Positions 8,224 through 16,010 of a DNA stretch of 64,000 nucleotides are shown here, piece after piece. The stretch comes from Planobispora rosea. GTDB taxonomy: Bacteria > Actinomycetota > Actinomycetes > Streptosporangiales > Streptosporangiaceae. The position numbers were made by a program, and so were the translations under genes. The notes below the pieces were generated by a model, which saw only the letters and a list, made by a program, of their open reading frames with translations, was not told where the DNA came from and searched no databases. The DNA lies in NCBI RefSeq assembly GCF_014648175.1, contig NZ_BMQP01000019.1, forward strand, positions 1 to 64,000. The letters are read 5' to 3'. Numbering within the stretch: position 1 is the first letter of the stretch; the number at the start of each line of letters is the position of its first letter.

Positions 8224-9374
8224 GACGAGTACGCCGAGTTCTCGTGGACGTAGGCCGCGGTGAGGTCGGTGGTGTGCACCGTCGCCGAGTGCGGCCCGGC
8301 CGACAGGTCCACGGTGATCGTCACGTCGCGGGGGCGCAGGTCGACCTTGGAGCGGTCGTCCCCGGCGGCGCCGCCCCGGCAGATCCAGACGCCGTTGATG
8401 GCGACGTTGAGCCGGTCGGGCTCGAAGACGGCGTCGGTGGTGCCGACCGCCGAGAGCACCCGGCCCCAGTTGGGGTCCTCGCCGTGGATGGCGCACTTGA
8501 GGAGGTTCGAGCGGGAGACGGCGCGGCCGACGGTGACCGCGTCCTCCTCCGAGGCCGCGCCGACGACCTCGATGGCGATGGCCTTGGAGGCGCCCTCGGC
8601 GTCGACCAGGAGCTGACGGGCCAGATCGGCGCAGACCTCAGTGATCTTCTTCTCGAACTCGGCGAGGTCCGGCACGACGCCGGAGGCGCCGCTGGCCAGC
8701 AGCAGCACGGTGTCGTTGGTGGACATGCAGCCGTCGGAGTCGAGCCGGTCGAAGGTGACGCGCGTCGCGTTGCGGAGCACCGCGTCGAGCTGCTCGGAGG
8801 TCACCTCGGCGTCGGTGGTGATCACGCAGAGCATGGTGGCCAGTGCGGGGGCGAGCATGCCCGCGCCCTTGGCCATGCCGCCGACCATGTAGCCGCCCTC
8901 GCCCCGTTTGAAGGAGATCTTCGAGACGGTGTCGGTGGTGCGGATGGCGTCCGCGGCGGCCAGGCCGCCGTCCCTGCTGAGCTGGGAGGCCGCGAGGTCC
9001 ACTCCGTCGAGCAGGGTGTCGATCGGCAGCCGCTCTCCGATCAGGCCGGTGGAGCAGACCGCGATCTCGCCGGCCGAGTCGTCCAGCACGGCGGCGGCCT
9101 TCTCGGCGGTGGCGTGGGTGTCCTGGAAACCGAGCGGGCCGGTGCAGGCGTTGGCGCCGCCGGAGTTGAGGACGACCGCGCGGACCCGGCCCCCGGCCAG
9201 CACCTGCGCCGACCAGAGCACGGGGGCGGCCTTCACGCGGTTGGCGGTGAAGACGCCGGCCGCCGCGCGGGACGGGCCGTCGTTGACGACGAGTGCCAGG
9301 TCGCGGGCGCCGCCGGTCTTGATGCCGGCGGCGATGCCCGCGGCCCGGAAGCCGAGGGGTGCGGTCACACTCAT
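8220..9374 (-). CDS. argJ: Bifunctional ornithine acetyltransferase / acetylglutamate synthase
   Basis: Recycles the acetyl group from N-acetylornithine to glutamate, giving the cyclic arginine pathway. The 384-residue precursor contains the self-cleavage site KGAGMLAPALATML; cleavage is expected just before Thr180, the nucleophile of the mature beta chain. The ATG at 9374 overlaps the argC stop (ATGA). Whether it also uses acetyl-CoA (argA activity) cannot be told from the sequence. Confidence 0.95.
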   Translation of the reverse strand: MSVTAPLGFRAAGIAAGIKTGGARDLALVVNDGPSRAAAGVFTANRVKAAPVLWSAQVLAGGRVRAVVLNSGGANACTGPLGFQDTHATAEKAAAVLDDSAGEIAVCSTGLIGERLPIDTLLDGVDLAASQLSRDGGLAAADAIRTTDTVSKISFKRGEGGYMVGGMAKGAGMLAPALATMLCVITTDAEVTSEQLDAVLRNATRVTFDRLDSDGCMSTNDTVLLLASGASGVVPDLAEFEKKITEVCADLARQLLVDAEGASKAIAIEVVGAASEEDAVTVGRAVSRSNLLKCAIHGEDPNWGRVLSAVGTTDAVFEPDRLNVAINGVWICRGGAAGDDRSKVDLRPRDVTITVDLSAGPHSATVHTTDLTAAYVHENSAYSS

Positions 9375-10393
9375 GGGGCGACTCCATTGAGGGGAAGGCC
9401 GAGCTCTTCGGGCAGGCCCAGCGCGAGGTTGGCGCTCTGGACCGCGCCTCCCGCCGTGCCCTTGGTGAGGTTGTCGATGGCGATGACGACCACGACGCGC
9501 CCGGCGCGCTCGTCCAGGGCGACCTGGAGGGCGGCGGTGTTGGCGCCGAGGGTCATCGAGGTGGCCGGCCACTGCCCGGCGGGCAGCAGCCGAAGGAACG
9601 GCTCGTCCTTGACCGCGGTTTCGTAGGCCTCGCGCAGGGCCTCGGCGGTCGCGCCGGGCGTGGCGGGGGCGGTGCAGGTGGCGAGGATGCCGCGGCTCAT
9701 CGGGGCCAGCATGGGGGTGAAGGAGACCGTCACCGGCTCCCCCGCGACGGCCGCCAGGTTCTGCTCCATCTCCGGGGTGTGCCGGTGCACGCCGCCGACG
9801 CCGTAGGCGCTGACCGAGCCCATGACCTCGCTGCCCAGCAGGTTCGGCTTGAGGGACTTGCCCGCCCCGCTGGTGCCGGTGGCGGCGACGACGACGACGT
9901 CGGGCGCGGCGAGGCCGGCGGCCAGGGCGGGGAACATGGCCAGGGTGACGGCGGTGGGGTAGCAGCCGGGGACGGCGATCCTGCGGGTGGCGCGGAGCCG
10001 GTCGCGCTGGCCGGGCAGCTCGGGCAGGCCGTACGGCCAGGTGCCCGCGTGCGTGCCGCCGTAGAAGTGCTCCCAGGCGGCGGGGTCGATCAGGCGGAAG
10101 TCGGCGCCGCAGTCGACGATCAGTGTGTCCGGGCCGAGCTGTTCGGCGATGGCGGCGGACTGGCCGTGCGGGAGGGCGAGGAAGACGACGTCGTGTCCGC
10201 CGAGGGTCTCGGCGGTGGTCTCCAGCAGCGGCCGGTCGGCCAGCGGCGCCAGGTGGGGCTGATGGGCGCCCAGCGGGGTGCCCGCGTTGGATCCGGCGGT
10301 CAGCGCGCCGATCTCGATCTCCGGGTGGGACAGGAGCAGGCGCAGGAGCTCACCTCCGGCGTAGCCGCTGGCACCGGCGATCGCCGCTCTCAT
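9371..10393 (-). CDS. argC: N-acetyl-gamma-glutamyl-phosphate reductase
   Basis: NADPH-dependent reduction of N-acetylglutamyl phosphate; first gene of the arginine operon. The 340-residue product has the Rossmann start AIAGASGYAGGELLRLL and the active-site Cys144 in VPGCYPTA. The ATG at 10393 is preceded by GGGGGGA at about 5 nt; an in-frame ATG at 10414 would add seven residues but falls inside the ARG-box palindrome. Confidence 0.96.
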   Translation of the reverse strand: MRAAIAGASGYAGGELLRLLLSHPEIEIGALTAGSNAGTPLGAHQPHLAPLADRPLLETTAETLGGHDVVFLALPHGQSAAIAEQLGPDTLIVDCGADFRLIDPAAWEHFYGGTHAGTWPYGLPELPGQRDRLRATRRIAVPGCYPTAVTLAMFPALAAGLAAPDVVVVAATGTSGAGKSLKPNLLGSEVMGSVSAYGVGGVHRHTPEMEQNLAAVAGEPVTVSFTPMLAPMSRGILATCTAPATPGATAEALREAYETAVKDEPFLRLLPAGQWPATSMTLGANTAALQVALDERAGRVVVVIAIDNLTKGTAGGAVQSANLALGLPEELGLPLNGVAP

Positions 10394-10409
10394 CCGTCCC
10401 CCCACTCCC

Positions 10410-10425
10410 TGCATGCTTATGCATG
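10410..10425 (-). promoter_or_regulatory. ARG box (ArgR operator) upstream of argC
   Basis: TGCAT-N4-ATGCA (10410-10423) is a perfect inverted repeat with the same geometry as the E. coli ARG box (TGAAT-N4-ATTCA) and resembles reported Streptomyces ARG boxes. It lies between the argC promoter and its start codon. Further ATGCA half-sites occur at 10453 and 10473, 20 bp apart, inside the promoter. Confidence 0.75.
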
Positions 10426-10449
10426 TTCGCTTATAGGCTTGCTAGAGAG

Positions 10450-10478
10450 ATTATGCAACCTTCGGGATTTTTATGCAA
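10450..10478 (-). promoter_or_regulatory. arg operon promoter
   Basis: On the minus strand TTGCAT (10473-10478) and CATAAT (10450-10455) are separated by 17 bp. Both elements contain an ATGCA/TGCAT half-site, so ArgR binding would cover the -35 and -10. This would be direct arginine feedback on argC-J-B-D-F-R-H. Confidence 0.7.
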
Positions 10479-10603
10479 GACGATGCCCCTGAGACAGAAG
10501 GGCTTCACGCACCGTGGAGCGGGACGGGCCACGGGCGGGCGGGCTTCACTTCTGGATGGGCATGCGGGCTGGATGTTTCGTGATACTTCAGCCCTGTTGC
10601 GCG

Positions 10604-10619
10604 TACCTACCGGTCGGTA
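10604..10619 (+). promoter_or_regulatory. TetR-type operator and promoter of the acyl-CoA synthetase gene
   Basis: TACCTACCGGTCGGTA is a 16-bp palindrome with a single mismatched pair, of the TACCNACCGGTNGGTA kind bound by several TetR-family regulators of lipid metabolism. It overlaps a likely -10 (TATCGT, 10618-10623) 39 bp before the start codon, so a repressor here would block transcription. No tetR gene is nearby. Confidence 0.55.
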
Positions 10620-10661
10620 TCGTGACGTTTCCGGTCCCTCCACACCCGGGGAGTAGAACGT

Positions 10662-12335
10662 ATGACTGTCACCCATGACCAGGTCCAGGCCCAGCTCACC
10701 GGTCCCGGACAGCTTTTCGAGATGGAGGAGGTCCCCGGTCAGGGCGGCACGGTCCGGACCTGGAAGCACGCCCCCGGTCACTTCCGGGCCCTCCTGGAGA
10801 TGAGCCGGTTCCACGGTGACAAAGTCTTCCTCACCTACGAGGACGAGCACATCACCTACGAGGAGCACTTCCGGCGGGCGGCCACGCTGGCACGGCGTCT
10901 CGTCGAGGAGTACGGCGTCGTCAAGGGCGACCGGGTCGCCATCGCCATGCGCAACTACCCCGAATGGGTGGTCTCCTTCTCCGCCGCGCTGGCCGCCGGG
11001 GCGATCGCCGTACCGCTCAACGCCTGGTGGACCAGGCCGGAGCTGGAGTTCGGCCTGTCGGACTCCGGCTCCAAGGTGCTCATCGCCGACGGCGAGCGCG
11101 CCGCCCTGCTCGCCGGCGCGGGCCCGGCGCTGATCGTGACGCGCGGCGAGGTCCCCCAGGGCGCCCGCTCCTTCCAGGACGTGCTCGGCGAGGTCGCGGC
11201 GGACGTGACGCTGCCGGAGGTCGAGCTCTCCCCCGACGACCCGGCCACCATCTTCTACACCTCCGGGACCACCGGCGTGCCCAAGGGCGCGCTCGGCAGC
11301 CACCGCAACCTCGGCCAGTCCCCCATGACCGTGGCCTACAGCCTGATGCGCGCCGTGGTCCGGGCGGGCAAGGACCCGGGCGAGTCGGCCGGGCAGCGCC
11401 GCGTCACCCTGCTGACCGTGCCGCTGTTCCACGTCACCGGCTGCTTCGCGGTGATGACCACCACGATGTTCAGCGGCGGCGGCCTGGTGCTGATGTACAA
11501 GTGGGACCCCGGCAAGGCCCTGGAGCTGATCGAGCGCGAGAAGATCACCGGCATCAGCGGCGTGCCCACCAACGTCTGGCAGCTGCTCTCCCACCCCGAC
11601 CTGGAGAAGTACGACATCTCCAGCCTCAACGCCCTCGGGTACGGCGGCGCCCCCGCCCCGCCCAAGCTCCTGGAGCGCATCGGGGAGAAGCTGCCGAGCC
11701 GGGCCCCGACCAACGGCTACGGCATGACCGAGACCACCGCGCTGGCGATCAACAACGCCGGTGCCGACTACGCGGCCAAGCCCGACAGCATCGGCCTGCC
11801 GGTCGCCGTGGTCGACGTCAAGATCGCCGATCCGCTCGGCGAGGAGCTCCCGGCCGGCGAGGTCGGCGAGCTGTGCATGCGCGGCCCGAACGTGATCATG
11901 GGCTACTGGAACCGCCCCGAGGCCACCGCCGAGACCTTCGTGGGCGGCTGGCTGCACACCGGGGACCTGGCCCGGATGGACGAGGAGGGCTTCGTCTACA
12001 TCGTGGACCGGGCCAAGGACATGGTCATCCGCGGCGGCGAGAACGTCTACTGCGCCGAGGTCGAGGCCGCCCTCTTCGAGCATCCGGCGATCGACGACGC
12101 CGCGGTGATCGGCATTCCCCACGACGAGCTGGGCGAGGAGGTCGGCGCGGTGGTACGGCTGAAGGCCCCCGCCGAGTCCCCCGTCACCCCCGAGGAGCTC
12201 CAGGAGTTCCTGCGCGGCCGGATCGCGCCGTTCAAGGTCCCGGTCAGGTTCTGGATCCGCGAGGCCGAGCTGCCCCGCAACCCCGGAGGCAAGATCCTCA
12301 AGACCCACCTCCGCAAGGAGGTCCTGGGCTCCTGA
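10662..12335 (+). CDS. Acyl-CoA synthetase (AMP-forming, ANL family)
   Basis: Activates a carboxylic acid, probably a fatty acid, to an acyl-CoA through an acyl-adenylate. The 557-residue product carries the core motifs in order: YTSGTTGVPKG (P loop), NGYGMTET, the HTGDLARMDEEG hinge region, and the C-terminal catalytic-lysine motif PRNPGGKILK. No signal peptide. GGGGAG precedes the ATG by about 9 nt. It is transcribed divergently from argC, stands alone and ends at a perfect hairpin. Chain-length preference cannot be read from sequence; FadD-like is the safest description. Confidence 0.9.
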   Translation: MTVTHDQVQAQLTGPGQLFEMEEVPGQGGTVRTWKHAPGHFRALLEMSRFHGDKVFLTYEDEHITYEEHFRRAATLARRLVEEYGVVKGDRVAIAMRNYPEWVVSFSAALAAGAIAVPLNAWWTRPELEFGLSDSGSKVLIADGERAALLAGAGPALIVTRGEVPQGARSFQDVLGEVAADVTLPEVELSPDDPATIFYTSGTTGVPKGALGSHRNLGQSPMTVAYSLMRAVVRAGKDPGESAGQRRVTLLTVPLFHVTGCFAVMTTTMFSGGGLVLMYKWDPGKALELIEREKITGISGVPTNVWQLLSHPDLEKYDISSLNALGYGGAPAPPKLLERIGEKLPSRAPTNGYGMTETTALAINNAGADYAAKPDSIGLPVAVVDVKIADPLGEELPAGEVGELCMRGPNVIMGYWNRPEATAETFVGGWLHTGDLARMDEEGFVYIVDRAKDMVIRGGENVYCAEVEAALFEHPAIDDAAVIGIPHDELGEEVGAVVRLKAPAESPVTPEELQEFLRGRIAPFKVPVRFWIREAELPRNPGGKILKTHLRKEVLGS

Positions 12336-12343
12336 CCTCGGCA

Positions 12344-12380
12344 CGGCCCGCCCGATAATGGTTTGCCATCGGGCGGGCCG
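12344..12380 (+). terminator. Terminator after the acyl-CoA synthetase gene
   Basis: CGGCCCGCCCGAT (12344-12356) and ATCGGGCGGGCCG (12368-12380) form a perfect 13-bp stem with an 11-nt loop, starting 8 nt after the stop codon. No U tract follows. Confidence 0.8.
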
Positions 12381-12399
12381 GGGGTGAAACTAGCTGTTC

Positions 12400-13740
12400 G
12401 TGCCCGAAAATCCCGATCCGTCTCCCAAGCCGGAAAATCCTGGCCGGTCCCTCGGGGCCCTGCTGCGCCGCATGCGGATGGACCTGAGCCCGCTGCGCGA
12501 CTCCCGTGACTTCCGGCTGCTGTTCGGCTCCGGAGTGATCGGGATGTTCGGCACGTTCCTCACCCTGGTCGCGGTCCCGCTGCAGATGAAGCAGCTCACC
12601 GACTCACCGCTGGCGGTGGGTCTGGTCAGCGCGGCCGAGTTCGTGCCGATGGTGGTCTGCGGCCTGTGGGGCGGGGCCATCGCGGACGCGCTGGACCGAC
12701 GGAAGATCATCCTGTACACCGAGGTCGGTCTCTGCCTCACCGTCACGATCCTGCTGGTCAACGCACTGCTCCCGGAGCCCCGGGTCTGGGTCCTCTATGT
12801 CGTCGGCGCGATGTCGGCCGGTTTCGGCAGCCTGCAGCGGCCCAGCCTCGAATCGCTGATGCCCCGTGTCGTCCGGCACGACCAGCTCGCCGCGGCCGCC
12901 GCGCTCGGCGCCTTCCGCTGGAACCTCGGCGCCATCATCGCCCCCGGTCTCAGCGGCCTGATCGCCGCCGCCTACGGCGTCGCCGCCGCCTACGCGATCA
13001 ACGTGGCCACCTTCCTGGCCTCGCTGGTCCTGCTCTGGCTGGTGAAGGCCCCGCCGCAGGCGGAGGACGCCTCCCCCGCCTCGATCAGATCGATGGTCGA
13101 GGGCGTGCGCTACGCCGCGGGCCGCCCCGACCTGATGGGCACCTACCTGGTGGACGTCGCGGCGATGGTCTTCGCCTTCTCCACCGCGCTCTACCCGTTC
13201 CTCGCCGACCAGGTCGGCAGCCCCGAGTCGCTGGGCCTGTTCTACTCGGCCGCCGCCGTCGGCTCGCTCATCGCCTCGGTCACCTCCGGCTGGACCGGCC
13301 ACGTCCACCGGCACGGCCTGGGCGTGATCGTCGCCGCCCTCGTGTGGGGGATCGCGGTGGCGCTGGCCGCCGTCATGCCGAACATGTGGGGCATCCTCGC
13401 CTTCTTCGCCCTGGCCGGAGCCGCCGACATGATCAGCGGTGTCTTCCGGGCGACCATCTGGAACCAGACCATCCCCGACTCCTACCGCGGCCGCCTGGCC
13501 GGGATCGAGCTGCTCTCCTACACCAGCGGCCCGATGCTGGGCAACGCTCGGGCGGGGCTGATGGACCACCTGGGAGGCACCCGCTTCTCCCTCGGCGCGG
13601 GCGGTCTGCTCTGCGTCGGAGCCGTCGTCGCCCTGGCCGGGCTCCTGCCGAAGTTCCGGGACTACGACGCCCGCACCGACGAGCACGCCGTCCGCGAACG
13701 CGCCCGTCGCGAGGAACTCGCCCGGGCCACCGCCTCATAG
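12400..13740 (+). CDS. MFS transporter (EntS/MFS_3-like exporter)
   Basis: The 446-residue product has about 12 hydrophobic segments after a 40-residue cytoplasmic N terminus, the loop-2/3 motif WGGAIADALDRRK typical of major facilitator proteins, and a family resemblance to EntS-like exporters (RDFRLLFGSGVIGMFG start; QRPSLESLMPRVV). Substrate unknown. The GTG at 12400 gives the longest frame; a later in-frame ATG (residue 26, MRMDLSPLRD) is also plausible because the ribosome-binding site before the GTG is poor. Proximity to the acyl-CoA synthetase does not imply co-transcription, since a strong terminator lies between them. Confidence 0.85.
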   Translation: MPENPDPSPKPENPGRSLGALLRRMRMDLSPLRDSRDFRLLFGSGVIGMFGTFLTLVAVPLQMKQLTDSPLAVGLVSAAEFVPMVVCGLWGGAIADALDRRKIILYTEVGLCLTVTILLVNALLPEPRVWVLYVVGAMSAGFGSLQRPSLESLMPRVVRHDQLAAAAALGAFRWNLGAIIAPGLSGLIAAAYGVAAAYAINVATFLASLVLLWLVKAPPQAEDASPASIRSMVEGVRYAAGRPDLMGTYLVDVAAMVFAFSTALYPFLADQVGSPESLGLFYSAAAVGSLIASVTSGWTGHVHRHGLGVIVAALVWGIAVALAAVMPNMWGILAFFALAGAADMISGVFRATIWNQTIPDSYRGRLAGIELLSYTSGPMLGNARAGLMDHLGGTRFSLGAGGLLCVGAVVALAGLLPKFRDYDARTDEHAVRERARREELARATAS

Positions 13741-13855
13741 CGGCCCGGGACGGCGCGCCGCCGGGGCGCTTCACCGCCCGCGGACACACGGGACTCGATG
13801 TCTCCGCTCCGTGATGAACCTGACGCGCAGGGTACCTATTGCTACGCTGACCGTT

Positions 13856-14461
13856 ATGACGGCTGAGGCATGGAGCCCGGAGATGACGCATTCTTCTCTG
13901 CCCGACTGGGTGTTCCCTCCGCCGGGGGGGTATTCGGCCGAAGACCTCGATCACATTCCGAATCTGCCTGCGCACACAGAGTTGATTGATGGAAGCTTGG
14001 TGTTCGTGACCCCTCAGGCTTCTTTCCATATGCGGGCGCTGTCGCTCCTCGAGTCGGGCCTGCGCAGGACCCTGCCGGGCGATCTGCGGGTGCGCCGCGA
14101 GATGAGCGTCGTCCTGGGAAGAGCCCAGCGGCCCGAGCCGGACCTGATCGTCATCCGGGCGTCCGCCGAGCAGGATCCAGGCCAGACCTTCTACCGCGCC
14201 GAGGACGTCCTGCTCGTGGCCGAGGTGGTCTCACCCGAGTCGAGGGACCGCGACCGCAAGCGCAAGCCGCTACTCTACGCCGAGGCCGGGATCCCGCACT
14301 TCTGGCTCGTGGAGAACGACTCGGGACACCCCGTCGTGAACGCCTACAAGTTCGACGAGGTCACCCGTTCCTATGTGATCATCGGGGTCCACCAGGAGAT
14401 CCTCAAGACGTCCGTCCCCTTCACCGTCGACATCGACCTGACGGAGATCGACCTGCTCTGA
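13856..14461 (+). CDS. Uma2 family (DUF820) putative endonuclease
   Basis: The roughly 201-residue product has the PD-(D/E)XK-type core of the Uma2 family: ELIDGSLVF near residue 45, RRPEPDLIV-like PEPDLIVIRA (about 100) and EVVSPESRDRDRKRKPLLYAEAG (about 125-147). The family is expanded in filamentous actinobacteria and its cellular role is not established. I start at the ATG 13856, not the upstream in-frame ATGs, because a -10-like TACGCT (13843-13848) lies 7 nt before it, the usual geometry of a leaderless actinobacterial transcript. Confidence 0.8.
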   Translation: MTAEAWSPEMTHSSLPDWVFPPPGGYSAEDLDHIPNLPAHTELIDGSLVFVTPQASFHMRALSLLESGLRRTLPGDLRVRREMSVVLGRAQRPEPDLIVIRASAEQDPGQTFYRAEDVLLVAEVVSPESRDRDRKRKPLLYAEAGIPHFWLVENDSGHPVVNAYKFDEVTRSYVIIGVHQEILKTSVPFTVDIDLTEIDLL

Positions 14462-14482
14462 GCCCCGGGCCAGCCCGGGCGG

Positions 14483-14728
14483 TCAGTCCGTCTCGCGCCA
14501 GCCGCCGTACTGCTCGGCCAGCTCGTCCAGCCAGCTCTGGTCCTCTTCCCCCAGGGTGTCCTCGGGATCCTCGACCGCGACGACCCACTGGGCGTCCTCG
14601 GCGTCGTCCTCGCCCGCCAGGGTCTCCCGGACCACCCGGGGCGTCTCCAGCGCCGGGAACTCCTCGGCCACCGCCTCCGCGACCTCTTGGGCGTCGTCGC
14701 GCTCCGCGAAGACCAGCAGGTGCCTCAT
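14483..14728 (-). CDS. Small acidic conserved hypothetical protein
   Basis: 81-residue, strongly acidic product (MRHLLVFAERDDAQEVAEAVAEE...). GGAAG precedes the ATG at 14728, and codon usage is normal for the genome. The beta-alpha pattern at the start resembles small ferredoxin-fold proteins of the RraB type, but that is only an impression. It converges on the Uma2 gene with a 21-bp gap and is divergent from the DJ-1 gene. Function unknown. Confidence 0.65.
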   Translation of the reverse strand: MRHLLVFAERDDAQEVAEAVAEEFPALETPRVVRETLAGEDDAEDAQWVVAVEDPEDTLGEEDQSWLDELAEQYGGWRETD

Positions 14729-14872
14729 CTCTTCCTTCCCGGATGCTTCCTTGCGAGTAGCACCGCATCCCTGCGAGGACCCATCTTGGCGGATCCCGGA
14801 CTCCATCGCATCCCGGAGACGGGGCAGGGAGAGGAGCCACCGGGCCGGGGAGAATCCTTCCGCGATTTCATT

Positions 14873-14886
14873 GACAGCATGCTGTC
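14873..14886 (+). promoter_or_regulatory. Likely MarR operator
   Basis: GACAGCATGCTGTC is a perfect 14-bp palindrome 20 bp before the DJ-1 start. It is followed by two more TGACA half-sites (14891-14895 and 14902-14906), the last touching the start codon. A marR gene is the second gene of the operon, so autoregulation is the natural reading. Confidence 0.6.
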
Positions 14887-14905
14887 GTAATGACAACATA
14901 TTGAC

Positions 14906-15523
14906 ATGGAAACGATCTACCACGCGGTATACGAGGCCATGGCCGACTGGGAGACCGGGCACGCCACCGCCCACATCAGGAACGGCCAGTTCCACCGGGC
15001 GCCCGGCCGCTACGAGCTCGTCACCGTCGGTCTCACGACCGGACCGGTCACCACGATGGGCGGCCTGCGCGTCACCCCCGACGTCTCCATCGGCTCGATC
15101 GAGGACGCGGCGATGCTCATCCTCCCCGGCGCCGCGCTCTGGGACGAGGGCGACGAGCTCGCCCCCTTCGCCCGCAAGGCCGGCGAGCTCCTGGAGGCGG
15201 GCGTGCCGGTCGCGGCCATCTGCGGCGCGACAGCAGGACTGGCCCGGGAAGGGATCCTCGACACCCGCGCCCACACCAGCGCCGCACTGCCGTACCTGCA
15301 GATGCAGCCGGGGTACGGCGGCGCGGAGCACTACGTCGAAGCGCTCGCCGTGACCGACGGGGACCTCATCACGGGCACGCCCACCGCACCGGTCGACTTC
15401 GCCCGCGAGATCTTCGCCAGGCTGGACCTGTACACCCCCGAGGTGCTGGAGGCCTGGTACCGGCTGTTCGCGCACAACGACGCCTCGGCCTTCGAGAGGC
15501 TGATGGCACCATCGGGCGCATGA
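14906..15523 (+). CDS. DJ-1/PfpI family protein
   Basis: 205-residue class I amidotransferase-like protein. The nucleophile elbow AAICGATAGLA places the reactive cysteine at 106, within a DJ-1/PfpI fold (ILPGAALWDEG about 72-82, YVEALAVTDGDLITG near the C terminus). Members act as stress proteins, glyoxalases or deglycases; the specific activity cannot be assigned. There is no clear Shine-Dalgarno before the ATG, and the operator sits immediately upstream. The stop overlaps the marR start (ATGA), so the two are co-translated. Confidence 0.85.
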   Translation: METIYHAVYEAMADWETGHATAHIRNGQFHRAPGRYELVTVGLTTGPVTTMGGLRVTPDVSIGSIEDAAMLILPGAALWDEGDELAPFARKAGELLEAGVPVAAICGATAGLAREGILDTRAHTSAALPYLQMQPGYGGAEHYVEALAVTDGDLITGTPTAPVDFAREIFARLDLYTPEVLEAWYRLFAHNDASAFERLMAPSGA

Positions 15524-15963
15524 ACAGGACAGGAGATCTGCTCTCGGAGGCCGCGCTCACCGTCTACCGCCTCAACGGGCAGTTTCTCGGCGTCGGCGAC
15601 ATGCTCGCCAGGCCCGTGGGGATGACCGTCGCGTGGTGGCAGGTGCTGAGCGCGGTCCTCGACGAGCCCATGTCCGTGGCCGGCGTCGCCCGGCTGCGCG
15701 GGCTGACCAGGCAGGGCGTGCAGCGAGTCGCCGATCTGCTGGTGGAGCAGGGCCTGGCCGAGTACGAGCCGAATCCCGCCCATCGCAGGGCCAAGCTGCT
15801 GCGGCCCACCGCCAAGGGCGTGGCCGCGATCGAGCGGATCGGCCCCGATCTGGAGGCGGTGGCGGACCAGGTGGCGGACGAGCTCGGCCCGGACGGCCTG
15901 GAGCGGGTGATCGAGGCGCTCAAGCGGCTCTCCACCGCCCTCGACCGGGTCACCCGTGAGTGA
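15520..15963 (+). CDS. MarR-family transcriptional regulator
   Basis: 147-residue winged-helix regulator. The helix-turn-helix covers about residues 48-80 (PMSVAGVARLRGLTRQGVQRVADLLVEQGL), followed by the wing (YEPNPAHRRAKLLRPTAKG) and a C-terminal dimerisation helix. The 4-nt overlap with the DJ-1 gene and the palindrome before that gene suggest a self-regulated two-gene stress module. Inducer unknown. Confidence 0.9.
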   Translation: MNRTGDLLSEAALTVYRLNGQFLGVGDMLARPVGMTVAWWQVLSAVLDEPMSVAGVARLRGLTRQGVQRVADLLVEQGLAEYEPNPAHRRAKLLRPTAKGVAAIERIGPDLEAVADQVADELGPDGLERVIEALKRLSTALDRVTRE

Positions 15964-16010
15964 GGAGACCCCGGCGGACGTGCCGCCGGGGTCTCCCCAC
16001 GACCGTCCCG

